Positions 37,150 to 50,165 of a stretch of 64,000 nucleotides of DNA are shown piece by piece. Origin of the DNA: Lactifluus volemus (lineage: Eukaryota > Basidiomycota > Agaricomycetes > Russulales > Russulaceae). Positions within the stretch are counted from its first letter, which is position 1. Each line of letters starts with the position of its first letter. The translations under genes and the position numbers were made by a program. The DNA lies in contig WTXI01000023.1 of NCBI GenBank assembly GCA_022376515.1, positions 372,001-436,000 of the forward strand, read 5' to 3'. The notes under the pieces are model-generated. The model was given only the letters and a program-made list of their open reading frames with translations. It did no database searches and was not told where the DNA came from.

Positions 37150-37698
37150 TGTTGTAATATCGATTACGACGTCAGGGGGACCGCCGCCGATATCGAAAAC
37201 GAGCGAGCTGACGCGAGCGACGGGGAAGACGCTCCAAGCGTCTAGAAACACGGTCTGGACGTGTTTCACCCCGATTTTGTTTCTATGCTCTTGTATTGTT
37301 TGATTTATCTCATTGTGGCTTTGTTTCTTTAAGTTTTATTTAATTCTCGCAGTCTCGAAGCATCGAGAACGATGCCAAAAGAATAGTCGCGTTTATCGTG
37401 ATCTATTCGGGTTTCCTTTTTCGAATTGTAGCAAGCGCGACTTCGCGCGATGACCCTCGCGGTCATATGTCTCAGTCTTGTTTTATTTTCGATCGTTTAT
37501 TCGTTTGCTTACTGTTCCTAAGATTCTAAGATTCTCTTCTTGTTCTCCACTTTTAAATAGTCTTAAAAACAAATTATCAGAATGTATTAAATACGGGCAA
37601 AATGCCCCTCAAAATGTAACGAAGTTTGTCCTCCCCGTTCCGTTCCCTCTCGTCCCGCGTCCTCGAAAACCCTTCGATTTGACCCATACCTGTTGTCA
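37150..37698 (+). repeat. Solo LTR of the same copia family inside gag
   Basis: 549 bp, same ends as the outer LTRs, flanked by its own duplication TCTTT (37,145-37,149 and 37,699-37,703). It therefore arose by a separate insertion into the element followed by LTR-LTR recombination. Confidence 0.93.
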
Positions 37699-40600
37699 TC
37701 TTTCGCAGTCGCAATCCAGAGGCAAAACCAAAAGCGCAAAAAACGCGACATCGAATGTTTCAATTGCAAAAAACGCGGTCATGTAAAAGCTGACTGCTGG
37801 GCTAAAGGTGGCGGCAAAGAAGGCCAAGGACCCAAAAATCGCGAAGCCAAAGTCGGGGCAGCATCAGCAGAGGCCCAGCACGAAGAAATCGAGGCCTGGA
37901 TGGCCATACAAGAAGTCGAATCGCTCGACGATCTAAGCGATGGAACGGAGGGGGAGTGGACTGTAATTGATGAAGATGAGGACACGGTATCAGCTATGAT
38001 ATCTGATCCACGTACCTCAAGCGAAGTCGAGCTCTACGACTCGGGAGCGTCTCGACATATGTCCCCCCACAGAGACAAGTTCATTTCTTATCGTCCCATC
38101 GAACCGCGCGCTATAAAAACAGCTGATAAGCGACTGTGTTATGCCATAGGAGCTGGGGACTTACAAATCGATGTGCCAAACGGAGCAGCGACCTCGAATG
38201 TGCTGCTAAAAGACGCCCTCCATGCACCAGACATTGGGGTCACCATAGTGTCTGTTAGCCGAATTGCCCAAGCTGGTAAAACGGTATCATTCACTGGTGA
38301 TTATTGTGAGATAAAAAATAAGAAAGGAGATGTCATTGGATGCATACCGAAAAACTCCAATGGGCTATACAGAGTGCAACACGACGAGTCGAACGCTGCG
38401 GAGGTAGTCGAAAAAGTGAGTCTTCCCACGCTCCATCGACGGCTTGGTCATACTTCAGTCGACGCAATCCGTTCGCTCATCCGTCACCATGCCATCGAGG
38501 GCGTGGAATTAATCGAAGACACCTCACCATTTCATTGCGATTCGTGTGAACATGCCAAGAATACTCGCAAACCGATTAAGAGCGAACGGACTGGCGGCCA
38601 AACAAGCGCGTTCGGTGAGGAAATTCATTCCGATCTCTGGGGTCCCTCAAGAACTACCACCCTCGGAGGATGCCTATACTATGTAACGTTTACAGACGAT
38701 TTTACTCGATACACCAAGGTCGAGATACTCAAGAAGAAGAGCGACGTTCTCGCGGCTTACAAGGCGTACGCGGCCTGGGCGCAAACACAACACGGTGCCA
38801 AAATCAAGCGATTACGATCCGATCGAGGAGGCGAATACACGGGAAACCAATTTACGAAGTTCCTGCAAGAGCAAGGAACTGAACGAAGGCTTACAACTCA
38901 TGACACTCCTCAACACAATGGAGTTGCAGAAGCCCTAAATAGGAGACTCATGGAAAGGGTACGTGCTATGCTTCATCAGTCAGGTCTCCCAGAATATCTC
39001 TGGGGAGAGACACTGCAACATGCTGTCTGGCTGAAAAACAGAAGCTCAACCCGCGTGCTGGGCGATGTCACCCCATTGGAGCGCCTGACAGGCATTAAAC
39101 CGAACATATCGGGCGTGCCCGAATGGGGGCAGCCCGTATGGGTCCACATCTTCAAGGGGTCGAAATTGGAAGCACGCGGGGTAAAAGCACGGTGGGTGGG
39201 ATACGACAAAGAGTCTCCTCACGCACATAGGATTTATTGGCCCGAGAGAAGCAAAACGTCCGTCGAACGCGACGTAAAATTCATTACCCACGCTATCACC
39301 GTGTACGCGCCTTCGCAGACCCAGCCTGGACAAGCCGCGGGCGTCGTTCCTCAGCAACAAGCCGTACCAGCAGCACCAGCCCCTCCTCCTCCGGGACCTC
39401 CGGGACCTCTGCCAGCTGATCAAATTCCATTGCCGCCATCGCCCAAGACACCTGAAGATCAAGCCGAAGAATCAGGAGACCAACCACCGCCATTTACTCC
39501 TCCTTCAGCGTTAACGCCACTTCCATCCGCTGCCTTATCGATGCCATCGATTACGCCTCCAGCCGCGCCTCGAAAAGGCAAGGGGAAGATATCTGCGTTA
39601 TCGGCACCACCTCAACCCACGCGTAAATCGACACGCGAACCGAAACCCTCAGAATATATCAAGCGGCTAATGGCTGGAGAAGGCACCACTGGGGGCAGCA
39701 GTAACATCTCATCTATGATTAAATGGATGCATCCTAACATACAAGAGGCATATGAGAAATATGTCTCATCCCCAGATCAATCTTTCGATGATGACCCCAG
39801 TGCTTCTGCCGTCGAGTTCGCATACGGCGCCGAACTCGAATCCGCTGCCGCCGCTGCCGTTTTCGAAACCGAAGGCGACCCTAAGACGCTACGTGAAGCG
39901 CAAGCGCGACCCGATTGGCCTCTTTGGAAAGAGGCAATGGATCGCGAAATCGCGACCCTCGAACACGCAGGAACATGGGAAACGGTCCCGCGACCTCAAA
40001 ATAAGAACATCGTCAGCTCAAAATGGGTCTATCGTATCAAAAAGAAGGCCGATGGTTCTATTGAGAAGTACAAGGCACGCCTCGTCGCGAGGGGATTTAC
40101 TCAAGTTTATGGTGTCGATTACTACGACACCTACTCCCCCGTCGCGAAACTTGGAAGCATTCGCACGATTTTAGCGTTCGCGGCACGCTATGATTGGGAT
40201 ATCGAGACGTTCGACTTCATCGGAGCTTATTTGAATGGAGAACTGGAAGCCGATGAAGACATTTATATGCAATCGCCGCCTGGTTATGAGGATCAAGCAG
40301 GCCAAGTCAAGCATCTCAAGAAATCCCTCTACGGTCTTAAACAGGCCGGACGTCGATGGTATGATACCCTAGCGTCCGCCCTCACTGATATCGGCTTTCG
40401 CGTTAGCAAAGCCGATCCCGGCGTATTTTATTTACGCACGCAGTATGATACTCTCATACTTGCTGTGCACGTGGACGACTGTGTGTTGACAGGCAGCTCG
40501 TCGAAGCTCATCGCCGATTACAAGATCAAGATTAACGCGCAATATTCGTTAACCGATTTGGGGCCTATTCATTGGCTTCTCGGTATCAAGATCGTTCGGG

Positions 40601-41430
40601 ATCGTTTCGCACACACGATATCGCTTTCTCAGGAGGCATATCTCGACACTATCATCGCGCGATTCAATTTAGGCGATGCGAAAGCACAACGAACGCCGAT
40701 GATCCCGAACGCGATTTATTCGAAAGAAGATGGCCTCACCGACACGACGGCGATGAGCAACGTGCCCTATCGAGAGGCAATCGGCAGTCTTATGTATGCT
40801 GCCGTAGCCACTCGACCTGACATTGCCTTTGCAGTGTCGATACTGTCACAATTTTTGGAACACCCTAGCCAACTTCATTGGCAAGCCGTAAAGCGAATTT
40901 TTCGCTATTTGATCGGCTCAAAAAATTCGCAGTTGACTTATGGTAGAGAACTGCAGAATCTAACCGGGTTTACAGACGCAGACGGAGCTACGCAGCCTCA
41001 TCGACACGCGATTTCGGGCTACGCTTTTCTGATCGATGGCGGCGTCGTTTCCTGGCGATCTCGAAAACAAGAACTGGTCACCTTATCAACTGCCGAGGCC
41101 GAATATGTCGCCGCAACGCACGCAGCAAAAGAAGCAATCTGGCTGCGTCGTCTTATCGGTGAACTCATTCCCAGCGCGCTTACACCCACCACTTTGTATT
41201 GCGACAATCAAGCTGCGATCAAGCTGATCGTTGACGATAACTACCACGCGCGCACAAAACACATCGACATTCGATACCACTTCATTCGTGAAGTAGTGTC
41301 TTTGGGAAGTATTAATGTTATATACTGTCCCACTGAAGATATGACAGCAGATATCTTCACAAAAGCTCTACCTTATTGGAAGGTCAAAAATCACTGCCTC
41401 GGACTCGGTCTCCATCGCGCTTCTATCGCG

Positions 41431-41442
41431 CTTGAGGGGGAC
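41431..41442 (+). other. Polypurine tract of the copia element
   Basis: CTTGAGGGGGAC directly before the 3' LTR contains the purine run expected to prime plus-strand synthesis. Confidence 0.65.
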
Positions 41443-41991
41443 TGTTGTAATATCGATTACGACGTCAGGGGGACCGCCGCCGATATCGAAAACGAGCGAG
41501 CTGACGCGAGCGACGGGGAAGACGCTCCAAGCGTCTAGAAACACGGTCTGGACGTGTTTCACCCCGATTTTGTTTCTATGCTCTTGTATTGTTTGATTTA
41601 TCTCATTGTGGCTTTGTTTCTTTAAGTTTTATTTAATTCTCGCAGTCTCGAAGCATCGAGAACGATGCCAAAAGAATAGTCGCGTTTATCGTGATCTATT
41701 CGGGTTTCCTTTTTCGAATTGTAGCAAGCGCGACTTCGCGCGATGACCCTCGCGGTCATATGTCTCAGTCTTGTTTTATTTTCGATCGTTTATTCGTTTG
41801 CTTACTGTTCCTAAGATTCTAAGATTCTCTTCTTGTTCTCCACTTTTAAATAGTCTTAAAAACAAATTATCAGAATGTATTAAATACGGGCAAAATGCCC
41901 CTCAAAATGTAACGAAGTTTGTCCTCCCCGTTCCGTTCCCTCTCGTCCCGCGTCCTCGAAAACCCTTCGATTTGACCCATACCTGTTGTCA
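41443..41991 (+). repeat. 3' LTR of the copia element
   Basis: 549 bp, same ends as the 5' LTR. The polyprotein frame runs into it and stops at 41,538. Confidence 0.93.
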
Positions 41992-41996
41992 TTTAT

Positions 41997-42535
41997 TTCC
42001 ATAGTCGATATGTGACGTGAAATCCTGAAATCGGTCCAACATCGCGCCCCAAATGTTGTCAACCATTGGGGAGCGACGCCTGCTGCGCGAGGCCTGCACC
42101 ACATAAGGCAGAAGCTACGAGAATCAGCGCTTAGCCTTTGCGCGGAGTGACACCACCTAGATCCTTCGGCTTTTTCTTGTGGGTCTAGCACTGTCGCACA
42201 ATTGGGTGCCATTGGAGATGTCTGATATCGCACGACTACTGGGAATACCGTCGTCGGGGAATGGAAAGAGCAGATACAGGATGACATATCTTCACAGTTA
42301 TGCAAAGTCTTTTTGATTTTGAATCTGCATTTATGTAGCATGTTCATATCTAATCATTCGGCTACGTACGTACACTACGATGGTCCCAAGGCACGCGTCT
42401 GCCATGCGGTACTTGACCTTACGTAACTGTACTCGTATTTTCGTCGCCTCATCTCGATTTACCTGCTGTTCCTCCTGACGTCCCGACCTGCTACCCCGGA
42501 AGCCACCAACAGAGAGAGTCTACCTGGAACAGAAA
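41997..42535. other. Upstream spacer of copy F
   Basis: It resumes the intron-2-derived block cut by the copia insertion, then the spacer with a decayed form of the conserved hairpin (about 42,140-42,200). No gene was seen. Confidence 0.55.
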
Positions 42536-45233
42536 ATGGACATCAGTATGTTCTACCTTAGCCTACGTTATCATCATCATGTTCATCCTCCCTTTCAGCC
42601 AGCCATCAGGCTCGGACAGCGCAAGGTCAATCCTCGCAGGCGCAGGCCATCTTCTCAGATAGCTCAGGGCCCCTCTTCCATATGTATATCAAGATGACAG
42701 AGGGAGAAGATGAAAAAATAACCCATCGCTGGCAAAAGGATGCAGACGGCATCCTTATCTTCGTGAGTCCTTATATCGACTCTACACTAGACCCCAGTGA
42801 CTGACGTAAATATCGTAGACCGGCTTATTCTCGGCTGCACTCGCTGCATTGCTCACTGTTTCCGTTCAAGACCTAAAATCGAATCCACAGGATACCACTG
42901 CGTTCTATCTCGCAAACATCTATCAACTTCTTGCCGACCCAAACATATCTCGTACATCCATTCTTGCCACTCCAGTTCAACCACCCGACTTCTCTCCTCC
43001 GAAATCAGCAGTCTTGGTCAACTCACTCTGGTTCCTCAGTTTGGTGATCAGTCTGACATCTGCGCTACTGGCGACGATGTTACAGCAATGGGCACGTCGA
43101 TTCCTCACAATCACACAACCGCCACTATACAGTCCACACAAGCGAGCATCGATCCGTGCATTCTTTGCTAGTGGTGTCGAAAGGTTTCACCTTCCTTGGT
43201 CTGTTGAAGCGCTGCCTGCTCTGCTACACTTGTCGTTGTTTCTGTTCTTCACCGGACTGGCTATTTATCTGTTCAACATCAACCATACTGTGTTCAGTGC
43301 AGTTGTTTGGTGGGTCGGGCTTGCTGGAGGTGTATATGGATGCATCACATTGATGCCAATCTTTTGGCACAATAGCCCATATTATTCACCACTTTCTTCG
43401 TCGGCGTGGCTCTTCTTTAATTTCACCTATTCTACAATCCGCCGATTTCGTTACTTTCTTCTTAATCACCAGTGGCCGCACCTCAAACGATATCTACACT
43501 TTGAGGGCCTAACGAAGATCGTCCAAGAATCTGGCTCGAAATTGTCGACGACGATCACCGACCATATCCTAACATGGACAATTCACGCTCTGGAGGAAGA
43601 TAAGGAACTTGAGCAGTTCTTCGAAGCCATCCCTGGCTTCTGTAGCTCCCAAGTAGTCCAAGAACGTCACCTAGAACCCGATTTCGCCAAGTTTGAGAAG
43701 CAATTGGCAAACGCGTTTTTCAATTTCGGTCACCATACCTTGACATCTAGTGTTTTGTCGGAGGAAGACAAGAAAAGGCGGGTCATCATCTGCGCGAAGG
43801 CTGTCGATGCAGCACATCTCTCCCTTTCAACCACGTCCACCTTCAGGAACGTTTTTCATCTCGGAGATGATCTGTTGCGATCGATTGATATTTGGCAATC
43901 TCTGACAAGTACTAGTGATGGCCAAGTTCCTGGTTTATGTTCTCAAGGCATAATTGCTGGCGTCATTGCAAACACGTCGAAACACGATGAGCGTTGGACA
44001 GCACTAGCCAAGAATCAACTAGGTGTATCAGAAGCAGTCTTTCGAAATTACCTCGAAAATGGTGACAGCGTATTACTTGCCAACTTGATCTACATCACTC
44101 GCCTACTGTTCCGCTCGGATCTCAAAAGTCTAGGTACATTCTTTTTCCCATCGTCGTCGATAGCGGCCATCCTGGAGTCCATTTCCGAATTCGGCATTGA
44201 AAGTACTCTTCCTGGACTGCAGCACGACTTCTGTGATTTGTGGAACGAGATCACTCAAGAAGCGCACGATGATGGAAATTATGTAATTTCTTATTTTCTC
44301 AAACATATTCGGCATCATTATATCGCTTTACATCAAGGCACCGATGCTGCCCCGACCGCCTTCGATGCTTCCACACCTGGTTATAGCGACGTTCTGGACG
44401 ACCCATTTTCGTACCCACTATGCAATATCCCGGGTCATCACCCTCTCCCGACCACTCCCGACGCCTTTATGAACCTTCTCACCGATCCCGCCGTGTCATC
44501 CTTCCTTGAAGGTGATAACATACATTTTGTCGGAGAATCATTTCTACATGGTGTTCTTCATGCTCCCCCAACCATCGAGTCCTCCCACCGCTCTGACAAT
44601 GTTGACCCCGCTGCTACTTCACTTGACATAATCACGCAAGGTCCCACTGACAAAAGCCCTACCATCTCGCCCACTTCCAACTCAGAGTTGGGCCCGAATC
44701 CCGCACCGGCAGTGTCTATATCCATCCCTCACCCATCCTTTTCCCCGCCGCTTAGCCGTAGTCCCGATCCGCAAACCAACGCAGGTCTCGGAGGTGTCCC
44801 TGACATTCCATTATCATCATTCTCGGGCACAGTTGCCAGTGACACTCCTCTTCCTCTCCCCTCCACATTTCCGACGTCTATCTCTCTCCCACCGCCCCTG
44901 GATATCACAGAGCAATCTCGCGAGTCGGTTATGTCCGGCCCTGACCTAACGACGGACGTTTCGCGCCTTCAAATTGCCTTCGACACAGCACCCCCTCTGG
45001 CGGCATTGATCTTCCAGCGTAGAGTTGAAAATGTCGTACAGTCTCTGGAAAGGATCTATGCCGTGATAGTCATGACCATATTGTATATTTATACCGGTGG
45101 GTTCCTTATCTTTCAGATCCATGTCACCGTTGATTCTGACTGCTGTCGACGTGGCATACGGTATTCTAGAGTCGGAGCGCGGCTCAACAACAGCATGCTC
45201 GCTCGGCTCAGATTTCTTTCCTTCAAGCCGTAG
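42536..45233 (+). CDS. DUF6535 domain-containing membrane protein, copy F (862 aa)
   Basis: Exons are 42536-42545, 42599-42762 and 42819-45233; introns are 53 and 56 nt with GT-AG ends. The frame is open through 863 codons. The N-terminal part holds GPLFHMYIKMTEGEDEK, DADGILIF and the membrane segments shared with copies B and G. The end differs: near 44,988-44,995 one base is missing compared with copy C (CACCCCCTC against CATCCTCCTC). Translation therefore runs past the usual SSSGGIDRPA end and adds ~70 residues, including a hydrophobic stretch (VIVMTILYIYTGGFLIF). The extension is read-through of 3' flank rather than an evolved domain. Function is unknown. Confidence 0.8.
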
Positions 45234-46455
45234 CTTCTTTCTCGCTATCCCCCAACGTCTGCCTTCCTGTACATCTTCCATTTTACTGCATGATATTCGC
45301 CGCGCGCCATGTCTTGATATTTCGTTCCGGTCTCCTATATGCCTTCAAGTTCAAGTAAGCGAGACGTTGTATATATAGCCGCTCGCCGCTCAGAGGTTTT
45401 CTATTTCGAGAAATACTCGCCGCTCTTGTGTTGTACGTAGTACAGTCGTGGCTGCCCTGACCAAATAATTGGTATCACTGCGCCCCCGAGTTGGACATAA
45501 CAGCGTGCCGTCGGTTGTTCATTAATACCGGGTGCCCGCACGAACAGCGGTGTATGATGCATGGTAAGAGTGATTGACTATGGCGAGGGATCAGTGCATG
45601 CACAACTTGAATGACAACACGAGTGACTTACGGACCATTTTCGTCCATGTCAAGAAACTATCGAGCAGTATCAAGTAGATTTGACTGGCAAGGCGCGGAT
45701 AGTTCGGCTCAAGAGTTTTCGAGGGCAGTAGGATGTATTCATGAGGACGACTCGGCGGAGTAGGGGTTAGGGACAGCGGGGGCAGCGGGGCGAGGATGGG
45801 GCACCCGACGCTGAGATAAGCAGTCGAGCGACTTCATCTCCAACCACTACCTCCTCGGGGCAGCGCCCGCCCCTCCAACGTGCTTGAATATGATCAATCC
45901 GAGTCGAGTCTGTCGTGATTCCCGCGGCGTACGGTGAGAGCTGGAGGGCAGGCGTGATCGATAAATACAAGCCATCGTGTAATTGAGCCCGTTGAGGTAG
46001 AGCAGAGGTTGAGCAAAAAACAACTGCGTGCTTGAAGGGTGTACAAAATATAACTTCGGCGGTGTTAAAGCGTGTCGTGAAAACATAATATACCTCAAAG
46101 TTGTATACTGCACATCATGATCGTCCAACTTGAAAACATTTGGGGCGGGCCAGATGCCGATCACGAGACTATTATAAACTCTCACGTGACTAGAAAACTT
46201 CCCCATGCTTTTTTTTTTAACGAGGTCGGGATGGTAGTATGGACCAGCTTGGACTGGTGGATCGTGCATAGAAATCATTTTGGGGGAAACCTATCATATC
46301 TATGGAGCCATGGCAAGGTCTGAGTGTTCATGCATTTAAGGAGTAGTGAGCGGATGAGGTCGGAAAAAGCGGATGCCGTGGCGTAGCGCCAGGTGTTATC
46401 AACCCTGATAGTGACCTACTAGTACTCGCACTCCATTCCTCATTCCAGTGCCTCG
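45234..46455. other. 3' flank of copy F and spacer before copy G
   Basis: This contains the block 45,770-46,000 that also adjoins the inversion junction at 24.72 kb and flanks the LINE. No SLA1 fragment occurs between F and G, unlike the other units. No gene is supported. Confidence 0.55.
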
Positions 46456-49084
46456 ATGTCCGAAGCAGCTCACCCTGAACCCATCAACGGAGAGGGGATC
46501 GAAATGAGTAGGTTATCCGCCACTCCATTTTATCGTCATCATTGATCAAATCACTTTGTATAACAGGTCGCCCCCGTCACGTTCCTCAGCCAGCGCAGAA
46601 TCAATCCTCCCAAGGACAGGCCAACTTTTCAGATAGTTCGGGGCCCCTCTTTCATCAGTACATTAAGATGACAGAGGGAGAAGATGAAAAGATGACCCAT
46701 CGCTGGCAAAAGGACGCAGACGGCATCCTTATCTTCGTGAGGCCGTATATCGACACTGCACTAGACCCCAGTGACTAACGTAAACACCGTAGACCGGCTT
46801 ATTCTCGGCTGCACTCGCAGCATTGCTCACCGTTTCCCTTCAAGACCTAAAATCGAATCCACAGGATACCACTGTGTTCTATCTCGCAAACATATATCAA
46901 CTCCTCGCCGACCCAAACATATCTCGTGCATCCATCCTTGCCACTCAAGTTCAACCACCCGACTTCTCTCCTCAGAAATCAGCCGTCTTGGTCAACTCAC
47001 TCTGGTTCCTCAGTTTGGTCATCAGTATGACATCTGCCCTACTGGCGACGATGTTACAGCAATGGGCACGTCGATTCCTCACAATCACACAACCGCCACT
47101 ATACAGTCCACACAAGCGAGCATCGATCCGTTCATTCTTTGCTAATGGCGTCGAAAAGTTTCACCTTCCTTGGTCTGTTGAAGCACTGCCCGCTCTGCTA
47201 CACTTGTCGTTGTTTCTGTTCTTCACTGGACTGGCTATTTATCTGTTCAACATCAACCATACTGTGTTCAGTGTGGTTGTTTGGTGGGTCGTGCTTGCAG
47301 GAGGTGTATATGGATGCATCACGTTGATGCCAATCTTCTGGCACGATAGCCCCTATTATTCCCCACTTTCTTCCTCGGCGTGGATCTTCTTTAATTTCAC
47401 GTTCTCTGCAACCCGCCGAATTCGTTACCTTCTTTCTCAGGGGCGGTACCTCGAAAGAGATCTACCCTTTCAGGGCCTAACGAAGATCGTCCAAGAATCC
47501 GGCTCGGAATTGTCGACGAGAATCACCGACCATATACTAACATGGACTATTCAAGCTCTGGAAGAAGATAAGGAACTTGAACAGTTCTTCGAAGCCATCC
47601 CTGGCTTCTGTAGCTCCGAAGTGGTCCAAGAATGTGGCCTCGAACTCGATTTCACCAAATTTGACAAACCATTGGCAGAGGCGTTTTCCGATTTCTGTTA
47701 CCATACCTTGTCGTCTAGTCTTTTGTCGGAGGGAGACAAGAAAAGGCGGGTCATCATCTGCGCGAAGGCTATCGATGCAGCACAACTCTCCCAGACAACC
47801 GTGCGCACCCTCTGGAACGTTTTCAGTTTCGGTGTGGATCTGTTGCGAAAGGTTGATATGTGGCTGTCTCTGCCAAAATTTAGTGGTGACCAAGTTCATG
47901 GTTTATGTTCTCAAGGCATAATTGCTGGCGTCATAGCAAACACGTCGGAACGCGATGAGCGTTGGGAGGCACTAGCCAAGGATCAACTTGATCTGTCAGA
48001 AGAAGATTTTCGAAATTACCTTGCAAATGGTGACAGCGTTTTACTTGCCAACTTTATCTACATCACTCGCCTACTGTTCCGTCCCAAGAGTCTACATTCC
48101 CTAACGTTGCTACAGGTCATCCTGCAGTCCATTTCCGAATTCGGCATTGAAAGTACTCTTCCTGGACTGCAGCACGACTTCTGTGATTTGTGGAACGAGA
48201 TTACTCGAGAAGCGCGCGATCTTGGATCTAATATCATTCCTTTTCTTATTCTCATCCCTATTCGACATCTTTATATCTCTTTACATCAAGGCACCGATGC
48301 TGCCCCGACCGCCTTCGATGTTTTCACACCTGATGATAGCGAGGTTCTGGGCGACCCATTTTCGTACCCACTATGCAATATCCCGGGTCATCGTCCTATC
48401 GCGACCACCTCCGACTCTCCCAACGCCTTTCTGAACCTTTCCACAGAGCTCGCCGTGTTATCCTTCCCCGCATCGACCGAAGATGATAACCGCGTACATT
48501 TTATCGGAGAATCATCTCTACATGGTGTTCTTCATGCTCCCCCAACCATTGGGTCCTCCCACCGCTCTCCTCCCGACAATCTTGACCCCGCTGCTACTTC
48601 ACTTGACATAATAACGCAAAGTCTCAGTGATAAAGACCCTACCATCCCGCCCACTCCCAACTCAGAGTTAGAACCTCATCCCGCACCGGCAGTATCTATA
48701 TTCATCCCTCACCCATCCTTTTCCCCGCCACTTAGCAGTATTCCCGATCCACAAACGAACGCAGGTCTTGGAGTTGTCCCTGACGTTCCATTATCATCAC
48801 CCTCGAGTCCAGTTGCAAGCGACACTCCCCATCCGCTTCCCTCCCCGTTCGCGACGTCTATTCCTCTTCCACCGCCCCAGGGGACCCCTTTTTCGCACAC
48901 AGACACGGCACCAAATGACGGAACATTCTATAGGCCTCGAGCTCAAACTTCCACTAACATGCAGATCCCAGAGCGATCACACGAGTTGGCTATGTCCGGG
49001 ACGGACATAGCGACAGATGCTTCGCGCCTTCAAGTTTCCCCCGATACAGTATCCTCCTCTGGCGGCATTGACCGTCAAGCATAG
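46456..49084 (+). CDS. DUF6535 domain-containing membrane protein, copy G (837 aa)
   Basis: Exons are 46456-46507, 46567-46736 and 46793-49084, with introns of 59 and 56 nt. The first two exons add to 74 codons and the third keeps the frame, for 837 residues. Exon 1 begins MSEAAHPEPINGEGIEM and has no match in the other copies, which start with a 10-16-nt micro-exon, so this copy has its own 5' end. DUF6535 core covers residues ~40-265: GPLFHQYIKMTEGEDEK, DADGILIF, YQLLADPN, and membrane segments such as LWFLSLVISMTSALLATMLQ. The C-terminal ~280 residues are Pro/Ser rich. It includes a segment (GTPFSHTDTAPNDGTFYRP) shared only with copies A and D. Function is unknown. Confidence 0.85.
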
Positions 49085-50165
49085 AGCCGTGCAGTCTCTG
49101 GTGAGGCTCCTCTTAGATATGTATACTGGTGGGTTCTTTGTCATTGAGAGCCATGTCAACGCTGATTCTGACCGCTCTTACGCGCTGGGGTCGGTACGTG
49201 TTCAAAACCAGCACGCTTGACTCGGATTCCTTCCTTCGAACCATTGCTTGTTTCTCTGGCGCCCTATCCTGCAACGTCCGCCTTCTTCTATATGTTTCGT
49301 TTTACTGTACAGTATTCGCCGCTCGCCAAGTCTTGATCATTCGTGCCGTGCCTCCTTTATGTCTTCAATTTCACGTAAGCGAGATATTCTATATATAGCG
49401 CTCAGCGCCCACGGTTTTTTTTTTTGATCCGAGCAATACTCAGCGCTTGTGTTGTCCGTAGTTCGGCCGTGGCTGCCCTGGCAAAAGAGTTTGTATCACT
49501 GCACTTCCGAGTTGGATATAACATCGTGCCATCTTTTTTTGTTTAATACATGTCGCCCGCTGTATGATGCATGATAAGAGACTGGCGAGGGGTCAGTGCA
49601 CCACAGCTTGAACAACAATTGGAAGACAGGAGGTGCGGATGTGAGGCGTGGGGTGGAGTTCCGTTGTCTGTTTGTAAAAGCTTGGGGTTGTCGGGTGATG
49701 ATATAGCACTCTCATCAGGGCTACAAGAAGAAGGGAACTCCTTGTTGGTACATGACGCAACAGGAGATTGTTTGATTTCGGACGTGAGTTCGTTGGAGGA
49801 GGTTGTCGAAATCGATGGTTGAGAAACACTCTCTGTGACACGATTAGAGGGCAGATCGAGTTGTCATAAATACTACTGGGATGAAAAAGTGGTCGGAGTA
49901 TGTTTTATTCAAACACGCTTTTCAATACAGGAGAGAAAGGGGACATGTCTATGGCAAGGATCGAAAGACCACAAGATTGAAGGTCACTCCACCAGAAGTA
50001 TCACGAGATCTGTGCAGAGGATAACCAGATTGGGTAATTGATCAATAAATAGACGAATAGTTAGTTCAAATGTCCCCGCCCGGTAGGGTGACTGCAAAAC
50101 GTATGACTGAGGCGCTTATGCTGACTGCTGAAATGCGGGCATACGGCAACGTATTACGTAAGAGG
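49085..50165. other. 3' flank of copy G and right end of the array
   Basis: The sequence is like the other DUF6535 3' flanks and the region upstream of SLA1. Array similarity stops near 50,165, just after ACGTATTACGTAAGAGG. No gene is supported. Confidence 0.6.

Larger units (their letters stand above)
36509..41538 (+). pseudogene. Copia Gag-Pol polyprotein interrupted by solo LTR
   Basis: The frame starts MSEENKLTIIKLIEDGSNW. It holds a Gag UBN2-like region (residues ~60-200), then at codon 214 is broken by the solo LTR at 37,150-37,698. After it come the zinc knuckle CFNCKKRGHVKADCW, the protease DSGAS, the integrase HHCC (LHRRLGH...CDSC) and DDE core (HSDLWGP, TPQHNGVAEA), the RT (KARLVARGFTQ; catalytic HVDD) and RNase H (TDADGA, STAEAEY). 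The two parts are in the same frame when the LTR and one 5-bp repeat are disregarded, for about 1,490 residues in total. The last ~30 residues are encoded inside the 3' LTR. No other disabling change was seen. Confidence 0.92.
35884..41991 (+). mobile_element. Ty1/copia LTR retrotransposon, complete, with nested solo LTR
   Basis: Two 549-bp LTRs (35,884-36,432 and 41,443-41,991) start TGTTG and end TGTCA, and are flanked by the 5-bp target duplication TTTAT (35,879-35,883 and 41,992-41,996). No differences between the LTRs were seen where compared by eye, which suggests a young insertion. A third identical-looking LTR lies inside the gag region. The element sits in SLA1-derived intron sequence of unit F. 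Confidence 0.95.

Noticed and set aside
35884..37698. Two tandem copia elements sharing an LTR
   Set aside because: The middle LTR has its own 5-bp duplication and interrupts gag in frame, so it is a nested solo LTR and not a shared LTR of a tandem pair.
41880..42347. 155-codon minus-strand frame
   Set aside because: Crosses LTR and spacer sequence; the spacer part is not conserved as coding in the other units.
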